Shown here piece after piece: positions 1-7,865 of a DNA stretch of 59,507 bases. The stretch covers positions 1-59,507 of the forward strand of contig CABYEA010000008.1 of NCBI GenBank assembly GCA_902517895.1, read 5' to 3'. Every line of letters starts with the position of its first letter. The stretch's first letter is position 1. The DNA is from an uncultured Bacteroidota bacterium (GTDB lineage: Bacteria > Bacteroidota > Bacteroidia > Flavobacteriales > Flavobacteriaceae). Position numbers and translations under genes: made by a program. The notes under the pieces are model-generated. The model searched no databases. It was not told the DNA's origin and saw only the letters and a list, made by a program, of their open reading frames with translations.

Positions 1-44
1 TCAATCAATTTTAAAAATTAATTTATATTTTCGCCAATCTTATT

Positions 45-440
45 ATGGTAATAACGACAAGAAATTCAGATTATATAGGAGCGTTTGCAGGTGTTTTGTG
101 TATTATTCACTGTATAATTACCCCTCTATTATTTCTGATCAATGTAGAATTGGCTACTAAACAAACACTTTCTGTTCTCCAGTTTATAGGATATTTGTTT
201 TTGATTGTATCATTTTTTGCGGTTTACAGATCTGCGATAAATACCACAAATAATGTAGTCAAGGTATTATTTTTCTTACTCTGGGGTTCCCTTTTATTTT
301 TAGTTCTGAATGAATCATTTGGAGCTTTTCATATCGCTGAGACTTTCACTTTTATCTCTGCGTTTTCTCTTTCAGCTTTGCATATTTATAATCTGAAGTA
401 TTGCCAATGTAAGGACGAGAATTGCTGTACTAACGACTAA
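45..440 (+). CDS. MerC-family small membrane protein
   Basis: A 131-residue inner-membrane protein with about four hydrophobic segments (roughly residues 10-30, 40-60, 70-90 and 98-115). The first segment holds Cys19, His22 and Cys23 followed by a Pro, the pattern of the MerC mercury-transport family. The tail is Cys-rich (CQCKDENCC, about residues 119-127), which would suit metal binding. The MerC family was named for mercury uptake, but chromosomal homologues in Bacteroidota are common and their metal is not established. There is no merA or merR here, so mercury resistance should not be assumed. The stop overlaps the end of the convergent methyltransferase gene by 11 bases. Confidence 0.75.
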   Translation: MVITTRNSDYIGAFAGVLCIIHCIITPLLFLINVELATKQTLSVLQFIGYLFLIVSFFAVYRSAINTTNNVVKVLFFLLWGSLLFLVLNESFGAFHIAETFTFISAFSLSALHIYNLKYCQCKDENCCTND

Positions 441-1044
441 CAACCCTTTTAAAGACACAAAACGTAAAACTTTGTTGAGTATTAAACGGGGTTTTGTGTA
501 ATTTTTTGAATCCTTCAGTAAACTCAAAATTTTCCTTAAAAAGTTTTTTAAGATTCTCAATTGAATATCTTTTAATTTCTAAGCCACTACATTTAAGTGG
601 TCCGTCCTCTGCAAAAGTTCCGATAATTAATTTTCCGCCTTCACCAATATATTCGTTACAAAGGGAAATATATTTTTCAACACTTTCCTTATCAGTAATA
701 AAATGAAATACTGCTCTGTCATGCCAAATATCAAACTTTTGTTCTAGTTTTAGATTTAGCACATCAGTTTCAATAAAATTTAGGCTTTTATTATTTAATC
801 TCTCTTTTACTTCTTTTAGCGCATTTAAAGAAATATCAACTAGGGTAATATCTTCATAATTTAATTTTAAGAGATTATCCGCTAAAAAACTCTTGCCACA
901 TCCAATATCTATTATTTTATCAGAATTCTTATCAGAATATTTTTGGATTAGATCAATAGATTGACTCGGAGTTTTTTCATACCAACTTACTCCATCAATT
1001 TTTTTTGTTTGATATATATTCTCCCAGTGTTTTTTGTTTTCCAT
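430..1044 (-). CDS. class I SAM-dependent methyltransferase
   Basis: A 204-residue soluble protein. Near residue 45 it has the glycine-rich SAM-binding motif I (IIDIGCGKSFLADNL), followed by an acidic residue at the end of the next strand (LVDIS) and a later NLKLEQKFDIWHDRAVFHFI segment, the usual order of a Rossmann-fold methyltransferase. The opening (HWENIYQTKKIDGVSWYEK) resembles thiopurine or small-molecule methyltransferase-like proteins common in bacteria. The substrate cannot be told from sequence. It is convergent with the MerC-like gene and divergent from the repeat-protein gene at 1119. Confidence 0.8.
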   Translation of the reverse strand: MENKKHWENIYQTKKIDGVSWYEKTPSQSIDLIQKYSDKNSDKIIDIGCGKSFLADNLLKLNYEDITLVDISLNALKEVKERLNNKSLNFIETDVLNLKLEQKFDIWHDRAVFHFITDKESVEKYISLCNEYIGEGGKLIIGTFAEDGPLKCSGLEIKRYSIENLKKLFKENFEFTEGFKKLHKTPFNTQQSFTFCVFKRVVSR

Positions 1045-1107
1045 AATTATATTGATTTACTAAAGCTAATGAATTTTGTTAAATGTTTAGATGGCATAAC
1101 AATTGTG

Positions 1108-1115
1108 TAAATTTG
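1108..1115 (+). promoter_or_regulatory. Bacteroidota -7 box (TAAATTTG), 3 bases before ATG
   Basis: An exact match to the TAnnTTTG box of the Bacteroidota housekeeping sigma factor. Only three bases separate it from the ATG at 1119, so transcription would begin at or near the start codon. No TTTG element is found 17-23 bases upstream, so this rests on the -7 box alone. Confidence 0.4.
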
Positions 1116-1118
1116 AAT

Positions 1119-1448
1119 ATGAAAAAGTTTATTTTAATTTTTTTCTTAGCCACACTTTATTCCAATGGTCAAGCCATATTTTCAGTTGAATATAAAAGTC
1201 AAGCTGACATCAATGTTTTTGTAGTAGATTATAAAAGTCAAGCTGATCTGCTTGTTTATAAAGTTGATTATAAAAGCCAAGCAAAAGGAAATGAGGGCTT
1301 ATGGTATTTTGTTGACTATAAAAGCCAGGCTGACAGCAGTATTTATTTTGCAGAGTATAAATCTAAGTCAGATTTAAAAATATTTTTTGTAGATTATAAA
1401 ACCCAGGCTGGCTGGCAAACTAAAGAGAAAAAACATTTATTATATTAG
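1119..1448 (+). CDS. secreted YKSQAD-repeat protein (7(1) septoil knot / DUF6150 type)
   Basis: A 109-residue protein with a signal peptide (MKKFILIFFLATLYSNGQA, cleavage near residue 18-19) and then almost nothing but repeats. Six copies of the YKSQAD motif start at Tyr25, 38, 51, 67, 80 and 93. Spacing is 13 residues except for a 16-residue third unit, which carries the insertion GNEGLW. Copies are separated by short beta-strand-like stretches (INVFVVD, LLVYKVD, SSIYFAE). This pattern matches my memory of DUF6150, renamed the 7(1) septoil knot domain because the predicted fold is a deep seven-crossing knot. Function is unknown. The ATG at 1119 is chosen over 1083 because the signal peptide starts there. 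The DsbD gene follows after 22 bases. Confidence 0.75.
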   Translation: MKKFILIFFLATLYSNGQAIFSVEYKSQADINVFVVDYKSQADLLVYKVDYKSQAKGNEGLWYFVDYKSQADSSIYFAEYKSKSDLKIFFVDYKTQAGWQTKEKKHLLY

Positions 1449-1470
1449 CAAACCAAATTTGTCCCAGCAA

Positions 1471-3531
1471 ATGAGATTTTTATATACTTTGATTTTTAGT
1501 TTTCTTGTAATGCCAATTTTTGGTATTAGCCAAATATATGAGCCTGTAGATTGGAATTTTTCAAATAAACAGATTTCAGAAAACACATATGAACTCACAT
1601 TCACTGCTGATATTGAGCCTGGTTGGGCTCTTTATTCAAACGACATATATAATAATGGTGTTGATTGTGAAGTAGAAATATGCCCAATTCCTGTTTCATT
1701 CGAATTTAATAAAAGTAATGAAGCAGAAAGATATTTTTCTCTTGTTGGAGATATTGTTGAGGTAGATGAAAACAAACAAGTTTCACAGGACCCAATATTT
1801 TTGATGGAGGTGACTAAGTTTACCAAAAGAGCAACTTTCAAACAAATTATTGAGTTGGATGCCGACAATGTTAATGTAAGTGGGTATTTAACTTTCATGG
1901 TTTGCGATGACACAAAATGTTTACCCCCAACTGATGTTGATTTTGTATTTAAATTTGGAGAGCCAAATAATCAAGATGTTAAAATTGAAAATCTTTATAC
2001 TCCAAATTCTAATGAAACTAATCTCGCACTCTACGGGTTCTTACCTGAAGAAATCAAAGGTCAATCATCAGATTGTAATGCTGAAAATGATACAGTAATT
2101 GAAAATGAAGACAAGTCATTATTAAGTATATTTTTACTTGGAATTATTGGAGGGTTTTTAGCACTTCTTACCCCTTGTGTTTTCCCTATGATTCCCCTGA
2201 CAGTAAGCTTTTTTACTAAAAAAAATAAAAATGATTCAGGTGTATTTAATGCACTTATGTATGGGTTTTTTATTTTTTTGGTTTACATAATACTTAGTAT
2301 TCCATTCCATCTTTTAGACAGTGTTAATCCTGATATTTTAAATGATATTTCAACAAATATTTATCTAAATGTTTTATTCTTTTTAGTGTTCCTGGTTTTT
2401 GCTTTTTCATTCTTTGGATATTTTGAGTTAACGTTACCATCTTCATGGACAAGTAGGTCTGCAGGTCAAGAGTCTAGAGCAGGTTTTGTTGGAATATTTT
2501 TTATGGCAGTAACTTTGGCTATAGTTTCTTTTTCTTGTACTGGCCCTATTCTAGGAACTTTACTAGCTGGATCTCTTTCGGGTGATTCTGGGGCTTGGGA
2601 ATTAACAGCTGGAATGGGTGGTTTTGGATTTGCATTAGGACTGCCTTTTGCATTATTTGCTATGTTCCCAAATTTTCTGAGCAGTTTGCCTCAATCTGGA
2701 GGTTGGCTTAATACAATAAAAGTTACTTTAGGATTTATCGAATTAGCATTAGCACTTAAGTTTTTATCTAATGCAGATTTAGTTGCTCATTGGGGAATTT
2801 TAAAAATAGAATTATTCTTAGCCCTATGGTTTGTTATTTTCTTTTTACTTGGGATTTATTTGATAGGTAAAATCCGATTTCCAAAGGAGGCTAAGATTGA
2901 AAAAATTTCTGGCTTAAGATTATCTAGCGCTATTCTTGCTTTTGGTTTTTCTATCTACCTAGCATCAGGGCTAATTTATGATAAAGAAAAACAATCCTAT
3001 AACGCGTTATCACTATTGAGTGGTCTAGCCCCACCGCTTGGTTACAGTTACTTCTCACCAAAAGATTGTCCTAATGACCTAGACTGTTTCAAGGATTTAA
3101 AAAGTGGGATTGACTATGCAAAGAAAATGGATAAACCAATTCTTCTTGATTTTACAGGATATGCTTGTGTTAACTGCAGAAAAATGGAAGAGCACGTATG
3201 GCCATTGCCTGAAGTTGATAAAGTACTAAGAGAAAATTTTGTTTTAATTTCTTTATACGTCGACGATAAAAAACAGTTGCCTGAAACAGAAAAATTATAT
3301 GTCGAAAGAACCTCAGGAATTGGGTTAAGAAAACTAGAAAACTTTGGTCATAAATGGGCACATTTTCAAGCCAGCTATTTTGGGGTAAATTCGCAACCAT
3401 ATTATTTATTGATGGACCCAAATACATTTCAGATATTGAACAAGCCTGTTGGCTATATGCCAGACGCAAATGAGTATATGTCATTTTTAAAATGTGGTTT
3501 ATCTGAATTTAAATCATTAAAAGAAAAATAA
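1471..3531 (+). CDS. dsbD: DsbD-type thiol:disulfide interchange protein
   Basis: A 686-residue inner-membrane protein that would pass electrons from cytoplasmic thioredoxin to periplasmic thiol proteins. Order: signal peptide; periplasmic domain (about 25-210) with a CDDTKC pair; a transmembrane block (about 220-510) with the two DsbD cysteines in LTPCVFP (Cys236) and SFSCTGP (Cys356); and a C-terminal thioredoxin domain with the redox pair CVNC (566-569). I start at ATG 1471; a TTG four codons upstream (1459) is possible but less likely. In this operon-like position its targets could include apocytochromes c, which this genome clearly makes, but that is inference. Confidence 0.9.
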   Translation: MRFLYTLIFSFLVMPIFGISQIYEPVDWNFSNKQISENTYELTFTADIEPGWALYSNDIYNNGVDCEVEICPIPVSFEFNKSNEAERYFSLVGDIVEVDENKQVSQDPIFLMEVTKFTKRATFKQIIELDADNVNVSGYLTFMVCDDTKCLPPTDVDFVFKFGEPNNQDVKIENLYTPNSNETNLALYGFLPEEIKGQSSDCNAENDTVIENEDKSLLSIFLLGIIGGFLALLTPCVFPMIPLTVSFFTKKNKNDSGVFNALMYGFFIFLVYIILSIPFHLLDSVNPDILNDISTNIYLNVLFFLVFLVFAFSFFGYFELTLPSSWTSRSAGQESRAGFVGIFFMAVTLAIVSFSCTGPILGTLLAGSLSGDSGAWELTAGMGGFGFALGLPFALFAMFPNFLSSLPQSGGWLNTIKVTLGFIELALALKFLSNADLVAHWGILKIELFLALWFVIFFLLGIYLIGKIRFPKEAKIEKISGLRLSSAILAFGFSIYLASGLIYDKEKQSYNALSLLSGLAPPLGYSYFSPKDCPNDLDCFKDLKSGIDYAKKMDKPILLDFTGYACVNCRKMEEHVWPLPEVDKVLRENFVLISLYVDDKKQLPETEKLYVERTSGIGLRKLENFGHKWAHFQASYFGVNSQPYYLLMDPNTFQILNKPVGYMPDANEYMSFLKCGLSEFKSLKEK

Positions 3532-3547
3532 TTTTTATTTTAGTTTT

Positions 3548-3970
3548 ATGACTAAGGACAAACAAAATAAATACGATACAGCTTATCTAAAAATTGCCCA
3601 TGAATGGGGGAAACTTTCTTATTGCAAGAGACGTCAAGTAGGAGCTATCATTGTAAAAAATGGCATGATAATTTCCGATGGTTTCAACGGCACCCCAACG
3701 GGCTTTGATAATTTGTGTGAAGATGAAAATAATTACACTAAATGGTATGTGCTTCATGCAGAAGCTAATGCAATAACAAAGGTATCAGCTTCTACTCAAT
3801 CGAGCAAAGGGTCAACATTGTATGTGACTTTATCCCCTTGCAAAGATTGTAGTAAGTTAATACACCAAGCTAAAATAAAAAGGGTGGTTTACAATGAGCA
3901 GTATAAAGATACATCGGGTCTTGAATTTTTAGAAAAGGCTGGAGTGGAAGTTTGCCAAATAGAAATCTAA
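3548..3970 (+). CDS. dCMP deaminase
   Basis: A 140-residue zinc-dependent deaminase that converts dCMP to dUMP, a route to dTMP. The zinc and catalytic motifs are present: His70-Ala-Glu72 (HAEAN) and Pro97-Cys98-x-x-Cys101 (PCKDC). The N-terminal half has the conserved SYCKRRQVGA and GFNGTPTGFDN segments typical of deoxycytidylate deaminase rather than cytidine deaminase. It lies 16 bases after dsbD and about 770 bases before nrdB, so it sits near other dNTP genes. Length is normal for the bacterial family. Confidence 0.9.
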   Translation: MTKDKQNKYDTAYLKIAHEWGKLSYCKRRQVGAIIVKNGMIISDGFNGTPTGFDNLCEDENNYTKWYVLHAEANAITKVSASTQSSKGSTLYVTLSPCKDCSKLIHQAKIKRVVYNEQYKDTSGLEFLEKAGVEVCQIEI

Positions 3971-3975
3971 ACGTC

Positions 3976-4176
3976 TTATTTATTTTTTTTTAGTTTATTC
4001 ATTTTTTCATTTATCATCATAATTCGCATTATTATTAAGCAGCTTAAACCGGCAAGTATCATAACAGCGTAATTAAAATTTTCCTTTGAAAAAAAGTTTT
4101 CAAAATCTATTTGTGTCACATTAAAAATTATAATTGTGATTGCAGCAAGGGTTATGGCGTAGATTAAAATTTTCAT
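3976..4176 (-). CDS. small two-helix membrane protein, unknown function
   Basis: A 66-residue protein with two hydrophobic segments (about residues 3-20 and 35-52), a short acidic and aromatic linker (DFENFFSKENF), and a basic end (NEKMNKLKKNK). It looks like the small conserved flavobacterial membrane proteins often found beside dCMP deaminase, but I know no function. It converges on the dCMP deaminase gene with only five bases between stops, which favours a real gene over chance. Confidence 0.6.
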   Translation of the reverse strand: MKILIYAITLAAITIIIFNVTQIDFENFFSKENFNYAVMILAGLSCLIIMRIMMINEKMNKLKKNK

Positions 4177-4192
4177 TTAGGGATAGATTTAC

Positions 4193-4207
4193 TTTTGTTA
4201 AAAACTT
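4193..4207 (+). repeat. 15-base direct repeat, copy 1 (TTTTGTTAAAAACTT)
   Basis: Identical to the copy at 4622-4636. It lies just upstream of the minus-strand small membrane protein gene and marks one edge of the long spacer before nrdB. Confidence 0.6.
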
Positions 4208-4621
4208 AATATCATTGTTAATAAATTAGACTTTCATTTTCGACAACTATTTCCAATCTTTGTGAATTCGAATTTATTAATATTTTTTTTAAAATTTTAA
4301 TAAAACATCAATAACTGTAATGCTAAAAAACCCTAAAATTTTTTTTTGTTTTTTGGCTCAGAGTAATGATTTAAAAAAAAACAATAAATTTTTGAAGACA
4401 TATTATAGTCAGAAAAACCTATAATTTTTTTTCATTCTGGCTCAAACGAAAATACTTCAATAAATTTATTTTTTTTGTGATACAATCGCAAGTAAATCAA
4501 TGCGTTACAGTTTTTGTAATTTGACCAGTTTTTAGTTGTTAGTGCCTCAAAAGCGCCAAATCTTTGGATAAAAATTTTTGGTTTTTTTCCGCCCTTTTTT
4601 ACTAAAAACTTATGTTGAAAA

Positions 4622-4636
4622 TTTTGTTAAAAACTT
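4622..4636 (+). repeat. 15-base direct repeat, copy 2 (TTTTGTTAAAAACTT)
   Basis: Identical to 4193-4207. It is 44 bases upstream of the -7 box proposed for nrdB, a position where a regulator could bind. A partial copy (TAAAAACTT) lies 25 bases before it, at 4603. Confidence 0.6.
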
Positions 4637-4679
4637 GTATCGCAACTGCTGTTGAAGATCTCGTAATTAATCAGAACTT

Positions 4680-4687
4680 TATGTTTG
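4680..4687 (+). promoter_or_regulatory. possible -7 box of nrdBA (TATGTTTG)
   Basis: A TAnnTTTG match 48 bases before the nrdB ATG. The nearest TTG (4652-4654) is 25 bases upstream, slightly too far for the usual 17-23 spacing, so the assignment is tentative. Confidence 0.35.
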
Positions 4688-4735
4688 CGATAAATTTAAG
4701 CGAACTGATCAACATTATAATTTTTTTAAACAAAC

Positions 4736-6010
4736 ATGGAGATAGAATACATTATAAAAAGAGATTATAGCACCAAAGCTTTTCATTTAGAAAAGATAAC
4801 AGGTGCTATTCAAAAAGCAATGAATGCAGTCGGAACAGGCACCGAGCAAAATGCTCAAGATGTTGCCCTATCTGTTTACCAAACCCTAGTCGGTCGTAAG
4901 GAAAACGACGTTGAATATGTGCCGACAATTGAGGAAGTCCAAGACATTGTTGAGACAAAGCTTATGGATAGCAAGTTCAAAGAAGCAGCTAAGGCCTACA
5001 TACTATACAGAAACAAAAGAACTCAGCAAAGAGAGTCTGATTTATTTGAAAAAAGAATTAATCTTAAGCCCTACGAGTATCCACATCTATACGAATACGT
5101 ACCAGCTATAAGACACTCTTATTGGATTCACTCTGAATTTAATTTCACAAGTGACATACAAGACTTCAAGTCACGCCTAACTGAAGTTGAAAGAAGTGCT
5201 ATTAAAAACACTATGCTTGCAATCTCTCAAATTGAGGTTGCTGTAAAATCATTTTGGGGAGATTTGTACCACAGGATTCCAAAGCCAGAAGTTGGCTCGG
5301 TTGGTTCCACATTTGCCGAGAGTGAGGTTCGACACGCAGATGCCTACTCTCATTTGTTGGAGATTTTAGGGCTTAATTCTGAGTTTAAAGAATTAAAAAA
5401 GAAGCCTGCCATAATGAAAAGAGTTCGCTATTTAGAAACAGCATTAAAAAATTCTAGGAGTGATGATAACAGAGAATATGCAGAATCAATTCTTCTTTTC
5501 TCATTATTTATTGAGCATGTTTCATTGTTTTCACAGTTCCTAGTTATTATGGCCTTCAATAAACATAAAAATATGTTGAAAGGAATCTCCAATGTAGTTG
5601 AGGCTACATCAAAGGAAGAACAAATCCATGGAGATTTTGGAATTGATTTAATAAAAGTTTTGCAAAAAGAAAACCCAGACTGGTTCACTTCAGACTATCA
5701 TAAAAGTATTCAAGTAATGTGTGAACAAGCCTTCGAAGCTGAGATGGAAGTTGTTGATTGGATTTTTGAAAAGGGTGAATTAGATTTCTTGCCAACAGCC
5801 GTGGTCAAGGAATTTTTGAAAAACAGATTTAATAATTCTCTAGAGAGTATAGGAATTGATAAAATATTTGATATTGACCAACAGTTAGTCGCACAAACAG
5901 AATGGTTTGACGATGAAATTATTGGAACCAAGCACGGAGATTTCTTTGTCAAAAGATCAATAAACTATAGCAAAAGAAGCCAAAGTATAACGAGTGATGA
6001 CCTTTTCTAG
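4736..6010 (+). CDS. nrdB: ribonucleotide reductase small subunit with N-terminal ATP-cone
   Basis: A 424-residue radical-generating subunit of class I ribonucleotide reductase, which makes deoxyribonucleotides. The first ~95 residues form an ATP-cone (IIKRDYSTKAFHLEKITGAI), normally found on NrdA. The ferritin-like core follows, with metal ligands in ESEVRHADAY (ExxH, then the Tyr four residues later that matches the radical Tyr), EHVSLF and EEQIHGD (ExxH). This arrangement is known from Leeuwenhoekiella blandensis NrdB, where the cone on the small subunit controls activity and the cofactor is dimanganese; metal use here is inference. nrdA starts three bases after its stop. Confidence 0.95.
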   Translation: MEIEYIIKRDYSTKAFHLEKITGAIQKAMNAVGTGTEQNAQDVALSVYQTLVGRKENDVEYVPTIEEVQDIVETKLMDSKFKEAAKAYILYRNKRTQQRESDLFEKRINLKPYEYPHLYEYVPAIRHSYWIHSEFNFTSDIQDFKSRLTEVERSAIKNTMLAISQIEVAVKSFWGDLYHRIPKPEVGSVGSTFAESEVRHADAYSHLLEILGLNSEFKELKKKPAIMKRVRYLETALKNSRSDDNREYAESILLFSLFIEHVSLFSQFLVIMAFNKHKNMLKGISNVVEATSKEEQIHGDFGIDLIKVLQKENPDWFTSDYHKSIQVMCEQAFEAEMEVVDWIFEKGELDFLPTAVVKEFLKNRFNNSLESIGIDKIFDIDQQLVAQTEWFDDEIIGTKHGDFFVKRSINYSKRSQSITSDDLF

Positions 6011-6013
6011 AAG

Positions 6014-7792
6014 ATGGAGAAAAAACTAACATCAGCAAAGAAGAAGGAAAACCCTAATAAAGATTTAATTCAAGCAAGAAAAAAGTCAATGCAACAAATA
6101 AAAGAAACATCTGAAAAATCATTCGAATGGCTGAACGAAAACAGCAGAAAATTTTTAGCTGCTGGATATTTAGGTGATGGTATATCCGCTGAAGAGCGTA
6201 TTACCGACATTGCAAAAAGAGCTGAACAACTACTTGAAATGCCTGGCTTTGCTGAAAAGTTTTATTACTATATGTCCCAAGGATTTTATTCTTTGGCATC
6301 TCCCGTTTGGTCAAATTTTGGAAAAGAAAGAGGCTTACCTATAAGCTGCTTTGGTTCTCATATTGATGATGATATAGGAAATATATTATATTCCCAATCA
6401 GAAGTTGGTATGATGTCCAAACTCGGAGGAGGAACATCCGGGTATTTTGGTAAAATTAGACATCGTGGAGCTGCCATTAAAGACAATGGAGAAGCTTCAG
6501 GTGCAGTACACATTATGAGACTATTTGAGTCCATGGTTGATGTTGTTAGTCAGGGCTCGGTTAGACGAGGTCGCTTCTCACCATACCTCCCAATAGACCA
6601 TCCAGATATTATGGAGTTTTTAGAAATTGGAACTGAAGGTAACCCAATTCAAGAGCTTACTCACGGGGTTACTGTGAAAGACGATTGGATGCAACAAATG
6701 ATTGATGGTGATGTTGAAAAGAGAACAGTTTGGGCAAAAGTTTTACAAAGCCGTGGAGAGATGGGATATCCTTATATTTTCTTTACAGACAATGCAAACA
6801 ATGGTGCCGCTGATGTTTACAAAGACAAAAACTTACCAATTTATGCAAGTAACTTATGTACAGAAATAATGTTACCATCAGACCACAATTGGTCTTTTGT
6901 TTGTGTCTTATCGAGTATCAATGTATTACACTATGATAAATGGAAAGATACCGATGCCGTAGAAACAATGATTTACTTTTTGGATGCCGTTATTACAGAA
7001 TTCCTTGAAAAGCTAGAGGTTTATAAAAACTCAGATGACTTAGACGATCAGCAAACATTCCTCTTCATGGAGCGCGCCTATAATTTCTCAAAAGAAAATA
7101 GAGCATTGGGAATGGGTGTACTTGGATGGCATTCACTACTTCAATCCAAAATGCTACCTTTCGATAGTCAAGGGGCTTTTGATTTAAACAGCGAAGTTTT
7201 CAAAAATATAAAAGAACACTCAAATAAAGCATCAAGAGATTTAGCTGAAAAGTTTGGCGAGCCAGAATTACTAAAAGGCTATGGTAGAAGAAATACAACT
7301 TTAAATGCTGTAGCACCTACTACATCATCTGCGTTTATTCTTGGTCAAGTATCACAAGGTATAGAACCAATCTGGTCAAACATATATGTTAAGGATATTG
7401 CTAAAATTAAAACAACAATAAAAAATCCATTTTTGGTAAAACTGCTTGAAGAAAAGGGAATGGATACACCTGAAGTTTGGAGACAAATAAGAGACAGAGA
7501 TGGCTCAGTTCAAGATCTTGACTTCCTTTCTGAAAATGAAAAAGAAGTGTTTAAAACCTACGCTGAAATAAATCAAATGTCAATTATCTATCAAGCTGCA
7601 AACAGACAAAATCATATTGATCAAGGACAATCACTAAATATAATTATACACCCTGATACAACAACAAAAGAGATTAACAAGATTCACGTAACAGCGTGGA
7701 AGCTTGGTCTTAAATCTTTATACTATCAACACAGTATGAACGCCGCACAGAAATTCAAGCAGAAGAAAGAGTGTGAAAGTTGTGAGGGATAG
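6014..7792 (+). CDS. nrdA: ribonucleotide reductase large subunit, no ATP-cone
   Basis: A 592-residue catalytic subunit, short for the family because it starts directly at the ten-stranded barrel region without an ATP-cone. Active-site features are visible: the Cys in PISCFGSH, the Asn/Cys/Glu of SNLCTEI, its redox partner Cys in SFVCVLSS, the paired tyrosines in SLYYQHSMN that carry the radical, and the C-terminal CESC pair that passes electrons from thioredoxin. With nrdB it forms the operon nrdBA, ending at the hairpin near 7819. Activity control must come from the NrdB cone. Confidence 0.95.
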   Translation: MEKKLTSAKKKENPNKDLIQARKKSMQQIKETSEKSFEWLNENSRKFLAAGYLGDGISAEERITDIAKRAEQLLEMPGFAEKFYYYMSQGFYSLASPVWSNFGKERGLPISCFGSHIDDDIGNILYSQSEVGMMSKLGGGTSGYFGKIRHRGAAIKDNGEASGAVHIMRLFESMVDVVSQGSVRRGRFSPYLPIDHPDIMEFLEIGTEGNPIQELTHGVTVKDDWMQQMIDGDVEKRTVWAKVLQSRGEMGYPYIFFTDNANNGAADVYKDKNLPIYASNLCTEIMLPSDHNWSFVCVLSSINVLHYDKWKDTDAVETMIYFLDAVITEFLEKLEVYKNSDDLDDQQTFLFMERAYNFSKENRALGMGVLGWHSLLQSKMLPFDSQGAFDLNSEVFKNIKEHSNKASRDLAEKFGEPELLKGYGRRNTTLNAVAPTTSSAFILGQVSQGIEPIWSNIYVKDIAKIKTTIKNPFLVKLLEEKGMDTPEVWRQIRDRDGSVQDLDFLSENEKEVFKTYAEINQMSIIYQAANRQNHIDQGQSLNIIIHPDTTTKEINKIHVTAWKLGLKSLYYQHSMNAAQKFKQKKECESCEG

Positions 7793-7812
7793 TCAATAAA
7801 ACCTATTTATAT

Positions 7813-7845
7813 AAAAAAGCCTCGAATTAAATTCGAGGCTTTTTT
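7813..7845. terminator. bidirectional terminator between nrdA and the phosphate transporter
   Basis: A perfect inverted repeat, GCCTCGAATT with AATTCGAGGC (7819-7828 and 7830-7839), flanked by six A on one side and a run of T on the other. It can therefore end transcripts from both convergent genes. Confidence 0.9.
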
Positions 7846-7865
7846 ATTTTTAACACTATATTAAA

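Larger units (their letters stand above)
4177..4735. other. 559-base AT-rich non-coding region upstream of nrdB
   Basis: No open frame here looks like a gene. The stretch is unusually long for this compact window and holds several repeats. A 15-base direct repeat (TTTTGTTAAAAACTT) occurs at 4193-4207 and 4622-4636, with a partial copy (TAAAAACTT) at 4603. Two similar segments, AAAACC..ATTTT followed by GGCTCA, lie at 4325-4360 and 4413-4444. A short palindrome CCAAATCTTTGG is at 4556-4567. I see no convincing NrdR-box pair. It is most simply a control region for nrdBA, the start of a long leader, or an unannotated small RNA. Confidence 0.6.

Noticed and set aside
430-440. Frameshift or gene fusion at the MerC/methyltransferase junction.
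   Set aside because: The 11-base overlap is between two convergent, complete genes; similar four-base or zero-base stop overlaps occur at 14550, 25942 and 48675 and reflect compact packing.
45-440. Mercury resistance operon.
   Set aside because: Only a MerC-like gene is seen; merA, merR, merT and merP are absent, so the function cannot be claimed.
1459-1470. Longer DsbD start at TTG.
   Set aside because: The ATG at 1471 starts directly at the signal peptide; the TTG adds only four residues.
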